DNA from: an uncultured Clostridia bacterium | Lineage (GTDB): Bacteria > Bacillota > Clostridia > Christensenellales > Borkfalkiaceae | Direction of reading: 5' to 3' | DNA length: 32,307 nt | NCBI GenBank assembly: GCA_947628505.1 | Contig: CANRAD010000018.1 | Span: 1-32,307, forward strand | Shown here: one piece after another, positions 15,317-23,070 of the stretch | How the letters are laid out: each line of letters starts with the position of its first letter | Numbering within the stretch: the first letter of the stretch is position 1 | Translations under genes and position numbers: made by a program | The notes under the pieces: model-generated | What the model was told of the DNA's origin: nothing | The model's input: only the letters and a program-made list of their open reading frames with translations | Databases searched by the model: none

Positions 15317-16194
15317 ATCTGCACTGCGACGCGCTCTCCGCCCGCCTTTCGGGCGGCGGCGAATACGACGCGTTGAAATTTGTGAAAAGCGGCGGAATAT
15401 TGCAGTGCTTCGCCGCGTTCGTGCGCGGCGGCGAAGAGGAATATGTCGCGCAGAGAGAAGAGTACAAGCGTCTTTACGCCGCGTGCGGGCTTAGTCCCGC
15501 GCGCGGTTTCGCTTCTTTTTTAAAGGCGAGAAAAAACGGCGGAGCGTGTTGCGCTTTTACCGTCGAAAACATCGGCTTTACCGAAGGCCGCGAGGAGAGA
15601 ATAAGTCAGCTTAAAAAGGACGGCGCGATAATGGCCTCGCTCGTCTGGAACGAGGAAAACTCCCTCGCCTATCCCAATGCGAAAGCGGGCGGCGGCAGAG
15701 AAAAAAGAGGCCTTAAAGAGGCGGGGAGAGAGGCGCTGTTCTCTCTCGCCCGCGAGGGCATAATAGCGGACGTTTCGCATCTTTCGGACGGCGGGACGGA
15801 GGAAGCGGCGCGCCTTTCGCCCAATCCCGTCGTGGCCAGCCATTCGTGCGCGGACGCGGCGACGGGACATTGCCGCAATCTGACGGACGGACAGCTCAGA
15901 CTGCTTGCCGACAAGGGGGGAGTTGTAGGCGTCAATTTTTACCGTCTGTTCTGCGGAGGAGGCATGGAGGCGGTTTTGCGGAACATATTGCACATGGTAA
16001 ACGTCGCCGGAGAGGACGCTGTGGCTCTCGGAAGCGATTGGGACGGCGTTCCGCGGGGGCAAAGCGCGCTCTATCCGGAGGATATGCCCGAGTTTTTCTG
16101 CGAACTCGAAAGAATTCTGTCCTTCAAGGCGGCGGAAAAAATAGCGCGTCTCAATTTTCTCAGAGTTTTTCAAGAGGTGTGCGGCGGAGAATAA
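15298..16194 (+). CDS. Membrane dipeptidase-like metallohydrolase (peptidase family M19)
   Basis: 298 residues from the ATG at 15298, which has GAGG five bases upstream. An earlier TTG at 15253 would prepend 15 unrelated residues and sits within spoVM. Zinc ligands by family pattern: H and D in DLHCD, E in FTVENIG, H in IADVSHLSD and H in VVASHSC; also RNLTDGQLRLLADKGGVVGVNF and ALGSDWDG, all typical. M19 enzymes cleave dipeptides, including D-residue and Gly-containing ones. There is no signal peptide, so the protein is probably cytoplasmic. It overlaps spoVM by 19 bases and ends just before the promoter of the lipoprotein gene. In Bacillus rpmB follows spoVM directly, so this gene is an insertion in the conserved order. 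Confidence 0.92.
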   Translation: MPQEFVDLHCDALSARLSGGGEYDALKFVKSGGILQCFAAFVRGGEEEYVAQREEYKRLYAACGLSPARGFASFLKARKNGGACCAFTVENIGFTEGREERISQLKKDGAIMASLVWNEENSLAYPNAKAGGGREKRGLKEAGREALFSLAREGIIADVSHLSDGGTEEAARLSPNPVVASHSCADAATGHCRNLTDGQLRLLADKGGVVGVNFYRLFCGGGMEAVLRNILHMVNVAGEDAVALGSDWDGVPRGQSALYPEDMPEFFCELERILSFKAAEKIARLNFLRVFQEVCGGE

Positions 16195-16199
16195 TTTAG

Positions 16200-16228
16200 T
16201 TGCAATTTATCTGCGCGCGTGTTACAAT
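16200..16228 (+). promoter_or_regulatory. Promoter of the leucine-rich-repeat lipoprotein gene
   Basis: TTGCAA (16200-16205), 17-base spacer, TACAAT (16223-16228), followed by a leader of about 22 bases with GGAG seven bases before the ATG. Confidence 0.8.
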
Positions 16229-16256
16229 ATATTAAATATATTTACGGAGACAAGAG

Positions 16257-17303
16257 ATGAAAAAGAGATTTTTCGCGTTAATGCTCTGCTTGATGGCCGC
16301 CGCGCTGTGCGTTCCGTTTCTTTCGGGTTGCTCGGCGGAAGTGGGATACGAACTCAAAGTGGACGAGAACGGCGCAAAGTACTACGTTGCTTCGGTTAAC
16401 GGCTATATCTCTGCGCTCTCCGGCGAGCTTGTCATACCCGAGGAATACGGCTCGGGCGAAAATCGCGCGCCCGTAAAGGAGATTGCGGAACGCGGATTTG
16501 CGGGCACTGCTTTAAAAAAGGTAACCATTCCCGCCACGGTTGAAAAAATAGGCAACGCCGCTTTTTCCAACAATTCCGATCTGGAAGAGGTAGTCTTTGC
16601 CGAAGACAGCAGTATAAAGGAGATACCGTGGGGCGTTTTCGGCAAGTGTTCGGGGCTTAAAAAGGTCAATATACCGGCAACCGTCAAAACAATCGACGGA
16701 ATGTCGTTTTTCGAGTGCACGGGATTGAGTTCGCTCGAAATCCCCGACGGAGTTGAAGTCATCGGCAGGCGCGCTTTCGAGGGCTGCAACGCTCTCCGCG
16801 ATATAACTTTCCCCGAAACCCTTCTTTCAATAGGCGAAATGGCGTTTTACAATTCCGGACTGCAAAGCGTAGTAATACCCGATTCGGTCGTCGACGTTAC
16901 CGAAACGGTAGCCGGCGAGAACGGCGAGAGCGAGGAGATATTCGTTCCGGGGATAGGCGCGGCGGCTTTCCACACATGCCTTTCCCTCAAATCCGCAGTC
17001 GTCGGCAAGGGAGTAACCGTCATAGCCGAGGGCGTTTTCGGATATTGCAGCGCGCTCGAAGAGATATATCTGCCCGCGGGGCTCAAAGAAGTGCGCGGCA
17101 TAAAAATGTCCGGCGGCAGTTTGTTTTGCGGACATGCTTTCCACCACGACGGGGCTCTTGCCCGAATATATTTCGGCGGCACGGCGGAAGAATGGGCGGC
17201 GGTCAAAATCGATAACGAACCCTATTCGTTCCAAGGCGCCTATTACGACAATCAATATCTTTTGAACGCGGAAAAGCACTTTCAAACGGAGTACGACGGC
17301 TGA
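16257..17303 (+). CDS. BspA-type leucine-rich-repeat lipoprotein
   Basis: 348 residues. A basic N-terminus, a hydrophobic stretch (5-22) and lipobox LSGC predict a lipoprotein with C25 as the lipidated cysteine. Residues about 75-320 consist of LRR_5 (BspA-type) repeats with the pattern LKKVTIPATVEKIGNAAFSN, seen about six times (also VNIPATVKTIDGMSFFECTG, LEIPDGVEVIGRRAFEGC, ITFPETLLSIGEMAFYNSG). One repeat is interrupted by an acidic insert (VAGENGESEE). Such proteins are common on the surface of gut Clostridia and are thought to mediate adhesion or binding. It has its own promoter and terminator, so it is a single-gene unit inserted between the spoVM region and rpmB. Confidence 0.92.
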   Translation: MKKRFFALMLCLMAAALCVPFLSGCSAEVGYELKVDENGAKYYVASVNGYISALSGELVIPEEYGSGENRAPVKEIAERGFAGTALKKVTIPATVEKIGNAAFSNNSDLEEVVFAEDSSIKEIPWGVFGKCSGLKKVNIPATVKTIDGMSFFECTGLSSLEIPDGVEVIGRRAFEGCNALRDITFPETLLSIGEMAFYNSGLQSVVIPDSVVDVTETVAGENGESEEIFVPGIGAAAFHTCLSLKSAVVGKGVTVIAEGVFGYCSALEEIYLPAGLKEVRGIKMSGGSLFCGHAFHHDGALARIYFGGTAEEWAAVKIDNEPYSFQGAYYDNQYLLNAEKHFQTEYDG

Positions 17304-17312
17304 AAAAAGCGC

Positions 17313-17352
17313 AAAAAAACGGGCGGTCAGTTAAGACCGCCCGTAATTTTTT
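17313..17352. terminator. Bidirectional terminator between lipoprotein gene and rpmB
   Basis: 10-bp GC-rich stem (17319-17328 with 17335-17344), followed by a T-run (17347-17353) on plus and by seven Ts on minus (A-run 17313-17319). It serves both convergent genes. Confidence 0.92.
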
Positions 17353-17355
17353 TAT

Positions 17356-17538
17356 TTAAGCTCTTTCAACGGTTTTAAGGCATCTCGCGCAAACGTAACC
17401 GGTAACGGTTTTGCCTCCCGAAATATAGGAGACCTTCTGAACGTTGGCTTTGAACGTTCTTCTCGTTCTTCTCTTGGAGTGGCTGACGTTATTGCCAGAC
17501 GTCTGCCCTTTGCCGCATATTTCGCAAACTCTCGACAT
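17356..17538 (-). CDS. rpmB: Large-subunit ribosomal protein L28
   Basis: 60 residues on the minus strand. It starts [21 protein letters not shown] and contains [15 protein letters not shown], the L28 core. Two CxxC pairs (CEIC, CARC) form the zinc ribbon of the C+ version. GGAGG lies upstream and there is a separate promoter; the gene ends at the shared terminator. Confidence 0.97.
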   Translation of the reverse strand: MSRVCEICGKGQTSGNNVSHSKRRTRRTFKANVQKVSYISGGKTVTGYVCARCLKTVERA

Positions 17539-17601
17539 ATTACAATACCTCCGTGGGATAAAATCGTCAAAAATAAAGCCGTTAAAACTACGACCTTTCT
17601 A

Positions 17602-17630
17602 AATATAACACGGCTTTTGAAAAAAATCAA
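17602..17630 (-). promoter_or_regulatory. Promoter of rpmB
   Basis: On the minus strand TTGATT (17625-17630), 17-base spacer, TATATT (17602-17607). The leader is about 57 bases and ends with GGAGG. Confidence 0.75.
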
Positions 17631-17723
17631 TCAAAAATCGCCGTAAAGTTTTAATTTTTTGATTAAATTACAAAATAATTTTGAACAAAATCCAACGAAA
17701 TGGCCATTATCGGCGGCAAACAC

Positions 17724-17752
17724 TTGCAAAACTGCGACAAATGGTATAAAAT
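17724..17752 (+). promoter_or_regulatory. Promoter of asp23-fakA
   Basis: TTGCAA (17724-17729), 17-base spacer, TAAAAT (17747-17752), then AGGAG upstream of the ATG at 17774. It shares the 235-base divergent region with the rpmB promoter; the rest of that region is A+T-rich with no other structure seen. Confidence 0.75.
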
Positions 17753-17773
17753 AGCAAACGGACAGGAGAAGTT

Positions 17774-18124
17774 ATGTCAGTAAACACAAGCAACGTATAC
17801 GGAAAAATATCTATTGCCGATTCCGCCATAGCCAAGGTGGCTAAAAACGCTGCCCTCGAATGTTACGGAATAGTGGACACCGTATCCCGCAAGCTCACCG
17901 ATTCGCTGTCCGAACTGCTCAGAAAGCAGCCCGACGGCAGGGGCGTAAAGGTAGTTACCAACGGCGACAGAATATATATCGACGTCAACGTCATCATAAA
18001 GTACGGCGTGTCGATAAACGCCGTGGCGGAATCGCTGAAAGAAAGTATAAAATATAAAGTTGAACGCTTCACGGGTATGATAGTTGACACCGTGAACGTC
18101 AATATCATTGGCGTTAAGCTTTGA
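17774..18124 (+). CDS. Asp23/Gls24 family envelope stress protein (YloU-like)
   Basis: 116 residues. It contains YGKISIADSAIAKVAKNAALECYGIV at the start and NVIIKYGVSINAVAESLKESIKYKVERFTG toward the end, both typical of the small Asp23 family. The family is linked to envelope homeostasis and is regularly found directly before the FakA-type gene, as here (46 bases apart). AGGAG lies before the ATG. A role in fatty acid or envelope metabolism with FakA is inferred from this linkage. Confidence 0.92.
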   Translation: MSVNTSNVYGKISIADSAIAKVAKNAALECYGIVDTVSRKLTDSLSELLRKQPDGRGVKVVTNGDRIYIDVNVIIKYGVSINAVAESLKESIKYKVERFTGMIVDTVNVNIIGVKL

Positions 18125-18170
18125 GATTTTTTTGCTCAAGGCTTAATTTCGTAATTAATTGAGGAGTACT

Positions 18171-19826
18171 ATGCAAAAAACGTTAAACAGCGCCGATTTC
18201 AGAAAAATGGTCGCTTCTGGCGCGAGAATGCTTGAAATAAACAGGGCAAAGGTCGACGCCCTGAACGTTTTCCCCGTTCCGGACGGAGATACGGGCACAA
18301 ATATGTCGCTCACCCTTCAATCGGCCGTGCGCGAGATGAACGCATGTACGTCGAACAGATTTCAGGAGATATGCGACGCGGTCTCCAAGGGCGCGCTGAA
18401 AGGCGCGAGGGGAAATTCGGGAGTTATATCTTCGCAGATTTTCCGCGGCATATGTTCCGTGTTGAAGGACACGAAAGACAGTTTCGACACAAAAACTTTC
18501 GCCAAGGCCATGGAAGCGGGCACGAAAGTGGCTTACGGCGCCGTTTCCATTCCCAAAGAGGGCACGATATTGACGGTCGTCCGCCTTATGAGCGAGGCGG
18601 CCCCGAAACTCGCCGGCAGACATAAGGATTTCACCGAATTTCTGACGGCGCTCATAGAAGTGGGCGACGAAGCGCTCGCGCGCACGCCCGAACTTCTTCC
18701 CGTGCTTAAAAAGGCGGGCGTCGTCGATTCCGGCGGCGTGGGACTTATGACGATTATGCGCGGCTTCCTTGCCGCCATTTCGGGAGATACCACTGAACTC
18801 GGCGATATCCCCACGGAAGCTCAGTCCGAGAAAAAGGACGACGAGGCGGTGTTCGGCGATAATTCCGACATCATAAACCTCGACCTCGGAGATATAGCTT
18901 TTGCCTATTGCACCGAATTTTTCATTATAAATTTAAAGCAGATGACGACGCTCGCGGATATCGATAAGCTCAAAGAAAAACTTATGAACATAGGCGACAG
19001 CGTAATCTGCATAGGCGATCTCGAACTCATCAAAGTGCACGTGCACACGAACACTCCGGGCGTGGCGCTCTCATACGCTCTCGAACTCGGCGAACTCGAC
19101 AGAATAAAGATCGAGAACATGCTCGAAGAAAACAGGGCGTTGAAAGCCAAGCTCGAAGCCGAGAAAAAGGAAATGGGCATGCTCGCCATCTGCGCCGGAT
19201 CCGGGCTCGAAGATATTTTCAAGGATCTTATGTGCGACAGAGTTATAGAGGGCGGACAGACGATGAATCCCTCGGCTCAGGATATAGCCGACGCAGTGCA
19301 GAAGATAAACGCTTCGAACGTATTCGTGTTCCCCAACAACTCCAACGTAATTCTTGCGGCGGAGCAGGCAAAGGCGCTCGTAAACAACCGCACGATACAC
19401 GTTATTCCCACCAAAAACGTTCCGCAGGGATTTGCCGCGGCGCTCGCTTTCAATCCGGAAGCGTCCGTGCCGGAAAACAAGACAAATATGACGCACGCCA
19501 TCGACAACGTGTCGTCCGGGCAGGTAACCTACGCCGTGAGAAATACCACGATGAACGGGTTCAAGCTCAAAGAGGGAGACATAATAGGGCTCGACAATAA
19601 GCGAATCCTCGCAAAGGGCGACAACATAGAGGAGACGACGATAAAACTCGTCAAAGCTCTGAAAAACGACGAACATGCGATGATAACCCTCTACTACGGC
19701 GAAGGCGTGAGCGAGGACGACGCCTCGGCGCTCGCCTCAAAACTCTCCGAGGAATATCCCGATTGCGACGTGGATTTCCACTTCGGCGGTCAACCGGTAT
19801 ATTACTATATGGTTTCATTGGAATGA
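18171..19826 (+). CDS. fakA: DAK2-domain fatty acid kinase subunit A (YloV/FakA)
   Basis: 551 residues. The N-terminal DhaL-like kinase domain has the nucleotide site FPVPDGDTGTNMSLT (about 34-48) and KGALKGARGNSGVI; GVVDSGGVGL follows at about 186. The middle and C-terminal DegV-like/EDD-type domains contain EFFIINLK, IKVHVHTNTPG, FVFPNNSNVILAAEQ and a histidine-containing loop. FakA phosphorylates fatty acids bound to FakB (DegV proteins), giving acyl-phosphate for phospholipid synthesis. A DegV gene is cut by the left edge of the window. The ATG at 18171 has GAGGAG six bases upstream; a TTG four codons earlier includes that site and was rejected. sdaAB and sdaAA, which follow it in B. subtilis, are absent. 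Confidence 0.95.
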   Translation: MQKTLNSADFRKMVASGARMLEINRAKVDALNVFPVPDGDTGTNMSLTLQSAVREMNACTSNRFQEICDAVSKGALKGARGNSGVISSQIFRGICSVLKDTKDSFDTKTFAKAMEAGTKVAYGAVSIPKEGTILTVVRLMSEAAPKLAGRHKDFTEFLTALIEVGDEALARTPELLPVLKKAGVVDSGGVGLMTIMRGFLAAISGDTTELGDIPTEAQSEKKDDEAVFGDNSDIINLDLGDIAFAYCTEFFIINLKQMTTLADIDKLKEKLMNIGDSVICIGDLELIKVHVHTNTPGVALSYALELGELDRIKIENMLEENRALKAKLEAEKKEMGMLAICAGSGLEDIFKDLMCDRVIEGGQTMNPSAQDIADAVQKINASNVFVFPNNSNVILAAEQAKALVNNRTIHVIPTKNVPQGFAAALAFNPEASVPENKTNMTHAIDNVSSGQVTYAVRNTTMNGFKLKEGDIIGLDNKRILAKGDNIEETTIKLVKALKNDEHAMITLYYGEGVSEDDASALASKLSEEYPDCDVDFHFGGQPVYYYMVSLE

Positions 19827-19833
19827 AATATCG

Positions 19834-19864
19834 AAAAGGGCTTGGCGGCAAGCCCTTTTTTTGT
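19834..19864 (+). terminator. Intrinsic terminator after fakA
   Basis: 11-bp stem (19834-19844 with 19849-19859), loop GCGG, followed by a run of Ts up to 19862. Strong signal, eight bases after the stop. Confidence 0.93.
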
Positions 19865-19956
19865 TTTATCGCCCTCGACATACGGGCGCATATATAAATT
19901 TCGTAAAGCGTTATTAATTGTTGCAGGACGGCAAACGTAAGGTTGCGGATAAATTC

Positions 19957-21963
19957 ATGCGATTGACTTCTTTGAAGTTCGTCTCCGAAAAAAGAGAAAA
20001 GGACTTTGCAAAACTCAATATATATTCGGTTGAAGATCTCGTGCGCTTTTTTCCGCGGGATTATCTCGATCTGCGCAGAGTTACGCCCCTTTACGCGGCG
20101 TATCACAACGACGTGGTTCTGACGGCGTGCGAAGTTTTGAACGTGGAGGTAAACCGCTATTCCAAGCGCCCGACGGTAAAGGCGCTCTGTCAGCAGAACG
20201 GCAGAATGTTCACGGCGATATGGTTCAATCAGCCTTACGTCGCCGCAAAACTTGCCCCGGGCGAGTATCTTTTTTACGGGCGGGTGCGCAACAAATACGG
20301 GTTCGGCTGTCAGATGGTAAATCCCTCGTTCGAGCCGGCCTCGAAGGCCGAGAAACTCAAAGGCATAATACCGGTGTATACGCTCTCCGGCTCGCTCACT
20401 CAGGGAGTAATCCGCACGGCGATGTCCGAAGCGTTGAAAAAAGTCGATTGCCCCACGTATATCCCCCGATCTCTCTGCGAAAAGTACTCGCTTATGCCGT
20501 TGAACGAGGCATATGCCGAAGTACATTCCCCCTCCGACGGCGAGAGCCTTTCGAAGGCTTCGGCGAGGATTGCGCTGGAAGAATATTTTTTGCTCATTTC
20601 GGCGTTCAAAGTAATAAAGGGCGGAAGGGACGACGAGCGCAAGGTCGTGTACGGCGCGACGTCCGACGACGTGCGCGCATTTGCTTCGCGTTTCCCGTTC
20701 GAATTCACCGAAGGCCAGAAATCGGCCGTAAACGAAATATATCTCAATCTCCGCTCGCCGCACAGAATGAACAGACTCTTGCAGGGCGACGTCGGCAGCG
20801 GCAAAACGGCGGTTGCGCTCGCGGCGATATATATGGCGGTGAAATCGGGGCATCAGGCCGTCATGGCGGCGCCTACCGAAGTGCTCGCGAGGCAGAACGC
20901 CGCTCTGCTCGAAAGATATTTGCCCGAATACAGCGTAAAAACGCTCACCGGCGCCACGCCCGCCGCGGAGAAAAAACTGATAAAAAAGCAGATAAGTTCG
21001 GGCGAGGCGGCGATAGTCTGCGGCACGCACGCGGTATTCCGCGACGACGTCGTCTTTTCGGATCTCGCCCTTGCGGTGTGCGACGAACAGCACCGCTTCG
21101 GAGTGGCTCAGCGATCCTCGCTTTCGGATAAGGGGAACGGGGCCGACGTGCTCGTAATGTCGGCAACGCCCATTCCGCGCACGCTTTCGCTCATATTTTA
21201 CGGCGATCTCGATATAACCACCATAAAGGACAAACCCCGTTGCCGCGCGGAGACGGTTACCGCGATAGTAACAGAGAAAAAATATGCGGATATGTACGCA
21301 TATATTGCGAAAAAAGCCTCGGAAGGCGAAAAGACGTATTTCGTTTGCCCCAAGATTGAGGGAGACGAAGAGGGTACGGTGATGTCGGTAACGGAGCTGT
21401 ATGAAGAGCTTTCGGCCAAACTTCCGGAGGCGAGAATAGCGCTTTTGCACGGGAAGATGAGCGATTCCAAAAAGAACGCCGTAATGGAGGCCTTCAAGGG
21501 CGGCGAATACGATTGTCTCGTATCCACAACCGTCATAGAAGTGGGCGTGGACGTGCCCGACGCCACGACAATGGTAATATATAACGCCGAGCGCTTCGGG
21601 CTCGCGCAGTTGCACCAGCTCAGAGGCCGAGTGGGCAGAGGCGATAAGAAGAGCTACTGCTTTTTGTTGCCGGGCGCGGACAGCGAAGAGGCGCGGGAGC
21701 GGCTCAACGCCGTCAAAAACAGCACGGACGGCTTCGAAATCGCCGAAGCCGATCTCAAAATGCGCGGCGGCGGCGATTTTATGGGCACCCGCCAGAGCGG
21801 CAGAGTGCTCTCCGAAATAAAAAATCTCAGATTTCCCGTCGAAACGCTTTTCAAGGCGAAAGCGCTCTCCGACGAGGCGTTTTCCGACGGCTCGGACGTA
21901 AGCCTTCTTTCGCGGATAGCCGTTGAAAAATACGAGAGTCTGAAAGACGTCGTTCTGAACTGA
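19957..21963 (+). CDS. recG: ATP-dependent DNA helicase RecG
   Basis: 668 residues from the ATG at 19957, chosen because RecG proteins begin a few residues before the 'LKFVSEKREKDFAKLNI' helix; a TTG 13 codons earlier is possible. RecG remodels stalled replication forks and Holliday junctions. The N-terminal wedge (OB-fold) domain (YSVEDLVRFFPRDYLD) precedes the helicase: Walker A GDVGSGKTAVAL (about 275-286), motif Ia APTEVLARQ, DEQH (about 376), SATPIPRTLSL, LHGKMSD, STTVIEVGVDVPDAT and QLRGRVGRG, with C-terminal GGGDFMGTRQSG. The GVGPK motif usual near the N-terminus reads FVSEK here. No clear ribosome-binding site or promoter was found. Confidence 0.94.
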   Translation: MRLTSLKFVSEKREKDFAKLNIYSVEDLVRFFPRDYLDLRRVTPLYAAYHNDVVLTACEVLNVEVNRYSKRPTVKALCQQNGRMFTAIWFNQPYVAAKLAPGEYLFYGRVRNKYGFGCQMVNPSFEPASKAEKLKGIIPVYTLSGSLTQGVIRTAMSEALKKVDCPTYIPRSLCEKYSLMPLNEAYAEVHSPSDGESLSKASARIALEEYFLLISAFKVIKGGRDDERKVVYGATSDDVRAFASRFPFEFTEGQKSAVNEIYLNLRSPHRMNRLLQGDVGSGKTAVALAAIYMAVKSGHQAVMAAPTEVLARQNAALLERYLPEYSVKTLTGATPAAEKKLIKKQISSGEAAIVCGTHAVFRDDVVFSDLALAVCDEQHRFGVAQRSSLSDKGNGADVLVMSATPIPRTLSLIFYGDLDITTIKDKPRCRAETVTAIVTEKKYADMYAYIAKKASEGEKTYFVCPKIEGDEEGTVMSVTELYEELSAKLPEARIALLHGKMSDSKKNAVMEAFKGGEYDCLVSTTVIEVGVDVPDATTMVIYNAERFGLAQLHQLRGRVGRGDKKSYCFLLPGADSEEARERLNAVKNSTDGFEIAEADLKMRGGGDFMGTRQSGRVLSEIKNLRFPVETLFKAKALSDEAFSDGSDVSLLSRIAVEKYESLKDVVLN

Positions 21964-22023
21964 CTTTTGCGGATTATTTTGCCTTGCGAGGCGATTTTTG
22001 ACCGTAAAAGCTAAAAAACGGAG

Positions 22024-22054
22024 CCGAAACAGCCTTAATCGGGGCAGTTTTTGA
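22024..22054 (+). terminator. Weak terminator-like hairpin after recG
   Basis: Short stem (CCGA 22024-22027 with TCGG 22039-22042) followed by TTTTT at 22048-22052. Too few pairs for a firm call. The 364-base gap between recG and rpsL also holds the rpsL promoter and leader; no gene was found in it. Confidence 0.3.
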
Positions 22055-22074
22055 ATAAAATCTCTTAAATTTAA

Positions 22075-22103
22075 TTGACAAATAATTTACACTTTGTTAA
22101 AAT
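22075..22103 (+). promoter_or_regulatory. Promoter of the rpsL-rpsG-fusA operon
   Basis: Consensus TTGACA (22075-22080), 17-base spacer, TAAAAT (22098-22103). The A+T-rich stretch just upstream (22056-22074) resembles an UP element. The predicted leader before rpsL is about 218 bases. Confidence 0.85.
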
Positions 22104-22109
22104 GACCTT

Positions 22110-22327
22110 TGCTGCGAAGTCTGCCGTTTGGGGCAAACCGCGCGAAAGCCGTTTTTTTTCTTTTCATTATTATTTATATAAGAAGGGAAAACGAAACTGC
22201 GTTTTTGCTCCGGCCGGGCGGATTCCGCAAAGTCGATAAGTCAGTCTTCCTATGGCGTTTTAAGGGTAACGCATAGGTGTGATATGTTCCACAGGACGAA
22301 AGTCCGAGTAAAACAAGGAGGATTATA
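22110..22327 (+). promoter_or_regulatory. Structured 5' leader of rpsL
   Basis: A 218-base untranslated leader. Visible elements: GTTTG/CAAAC hairpin (22126-22138) followed after 13 bases by eight Ts (22152-22159), a possible attenuator; a 10-bp stem with one bulged G (22249-22259 with 22268-22277); and GGAC-GAAA-GTCC with a GNRA tetraloop (22294-22305) just before AAGGAGG. No match to a known leader family was recognised. Autogenous control by a ribosomal protein is an inference from operon content. Confidence 0.5.
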
Positions 22328-22702
22328 ATGCCTACAATTAACCAGCTCATAAGAAGCGGCAGGGAAAAACAGGTATACAAGAGCAAGTCGCCCATTTTGG
22401 ACAACTGTCCTCAGAAGCGCGGCGTATGCCTTTCCGTTACCACCACAACTCCCAAAAAGCCCAATTCGGCAATAAGAAAGATCGCCAGAGTAAGGTTGAC
22501 CAACAAGCAGGAAGGTACGGTTTACATTCCCGGCGAAGGACACAACCTTCAAGAGCACTCTTCGGTGTTGATAAGAGGCGGAAGAGTCAAAGATCTCCCC
22601 GGCGTGCGTTACCACATCATTCGCGGCGCGCTCGACACGGCGGGCGTTTCCAAGCGCATGCAGGCTCGTTCCCGCTACGGCGCCAAGAAGCCCAAGAACT
22701 GA
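22328..22702 (+). CDS. rpsL: Small-subunit ribosomal protein S12
   Basis: 124 residues, near-universal sequence: [59 protein letters not shown] and [18 protein letters not shown]. The decoding-centre lysines and the [10 protein letters not shown] loop, where streptomycin-resistance changes map, look wild type. AAGGAGG is a strong ribosome-binding site. It is the first gene of the str operon; rpoBC, which normally lie upstream in Bacillota, are not here. Confidence 0.99.
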   Translation: MPTINQLIRSGREKQVYKSKSPILDNCPQKRGVCLSVTTTTPKKPNSAIRKIARVRLTNKQEGTVYIPGEGHNLQEHSSVLIRGGRVKDLPGVRYHIIRGALDTAGVSKRMQARSRYGAKKPKN

Positions 22703-22904
22703 TAAATGAGCGGGGATAGCCCCGTTCGACAATCCTACTTGTTTTCGGAAATATCACCCTTTAACCGATAAAAGTAGGCAGTATTCGCCTTGAAAGGCGG
22801 AGAAGATTTGCCCCGGAAAAACATAAGAGCTTTCCGGGCGCGCAATAGCTTATTTAAGGTTAGCGCCCTTAACCCCCGCAGTTTTGCGGTACCATCGCAG
22901 AGAC

Positions 22905-22931
22905 CGCGCCACCGCACGGTTTTCACGAAAA
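22905..22931 (+). repeat. 27-base direct repeat, copy 1
   Basis: 26 of 27 bases match copy 2 at 23019-23045, 114 bases downstream. It contains CGGTTTTCACGA (22917-22928), which is complementary (one G-U) to the arm at 23009-23020. Confidence 0.9.
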
Positions 22932-23018
22932 GGTTAAAAAAACGTTGCGCCGAAAAAGGCAAGGGGGAATTCATTTCACCCGTTAAGCCTTTTACGACCG
23001 CAGCACCCTCGTGAAAAT

Positions 23019-23045
23019 CGCGCTACCGCACGGTTTTCACGAAAA
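23019..23045 (+). repeat. 27-base direct repeat, copy 2
   Basis: Second copy of the repeat. Its CGGTTTTCACGA (23031-23042) closes a 12-bp hairpin with 23009-23020, ending just before the rpsG ribosome-binding site. Confidence 0.9.
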
Positions 23046-23070
23046 TAATGTATATTAGGAGGATGAAAAT

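Larger units (their letters stand above)
22703..23070 (+). ncRNA. Highly structured 368-base rpsL-rpsG spacer RNA, candidate cis-regulatory element
   Basis: No gene was found. The spacer is a chain of hairpins: 22708-22715/22720-22727; 22734-22748/22765-22778 (one bulge, one mismatch); 22784-22790/22795-22801; CCCGGAAA/TTTCCGGG 22812-22819/22831-22838; GGTTA/TAACC 22858-22862/22870-22874; CCGCA/TGCGG 22876-22880/22885-22889; AAAAGGC/GCCTTTT 22954-22960/22987-22993; and a 12-bp stem 23009-23020/23031-23042. The last ends 14 bases before the AGGAGG of rpsG. Two alternative pairings exist: GGGCGC 22836-22841 with GCGCCC 22863-22868 (breaks the CCCGGAAA hairpin), and the arm at 22917-22928, identical to the last 3' arm. 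Most bacteria have a much shorter spacer, with an S7-binding site in E. coli. A regulatory role is inference. Confidence 0.5.

Noticed and set aside
19651-21615. 654-codon open frame on the minus strand across fakA and recG
   Set aside because: It is antisense to conserved genes, low in motif content and without a ribosome-binding site.
22102-22240. Short frame starting at ATG 22102 in the rpsL leader
   Set aside because: The ATG overlaps the -10 box of the rpsL promoter, so it cannot be in that transcript, and no upstream promoter is seen.
22703-22745. tRNA-like GTTCGA stretch after rpsL
   Set aside because: The T-arm consensus is incomplete and there is no acceptor stem or anticodon arm in register.
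22905-23045. CRISPR-like repeat pair
   Set aside because: Only two copies, 114 bases apart, the spacer itself is structured, and no cas gene is near.
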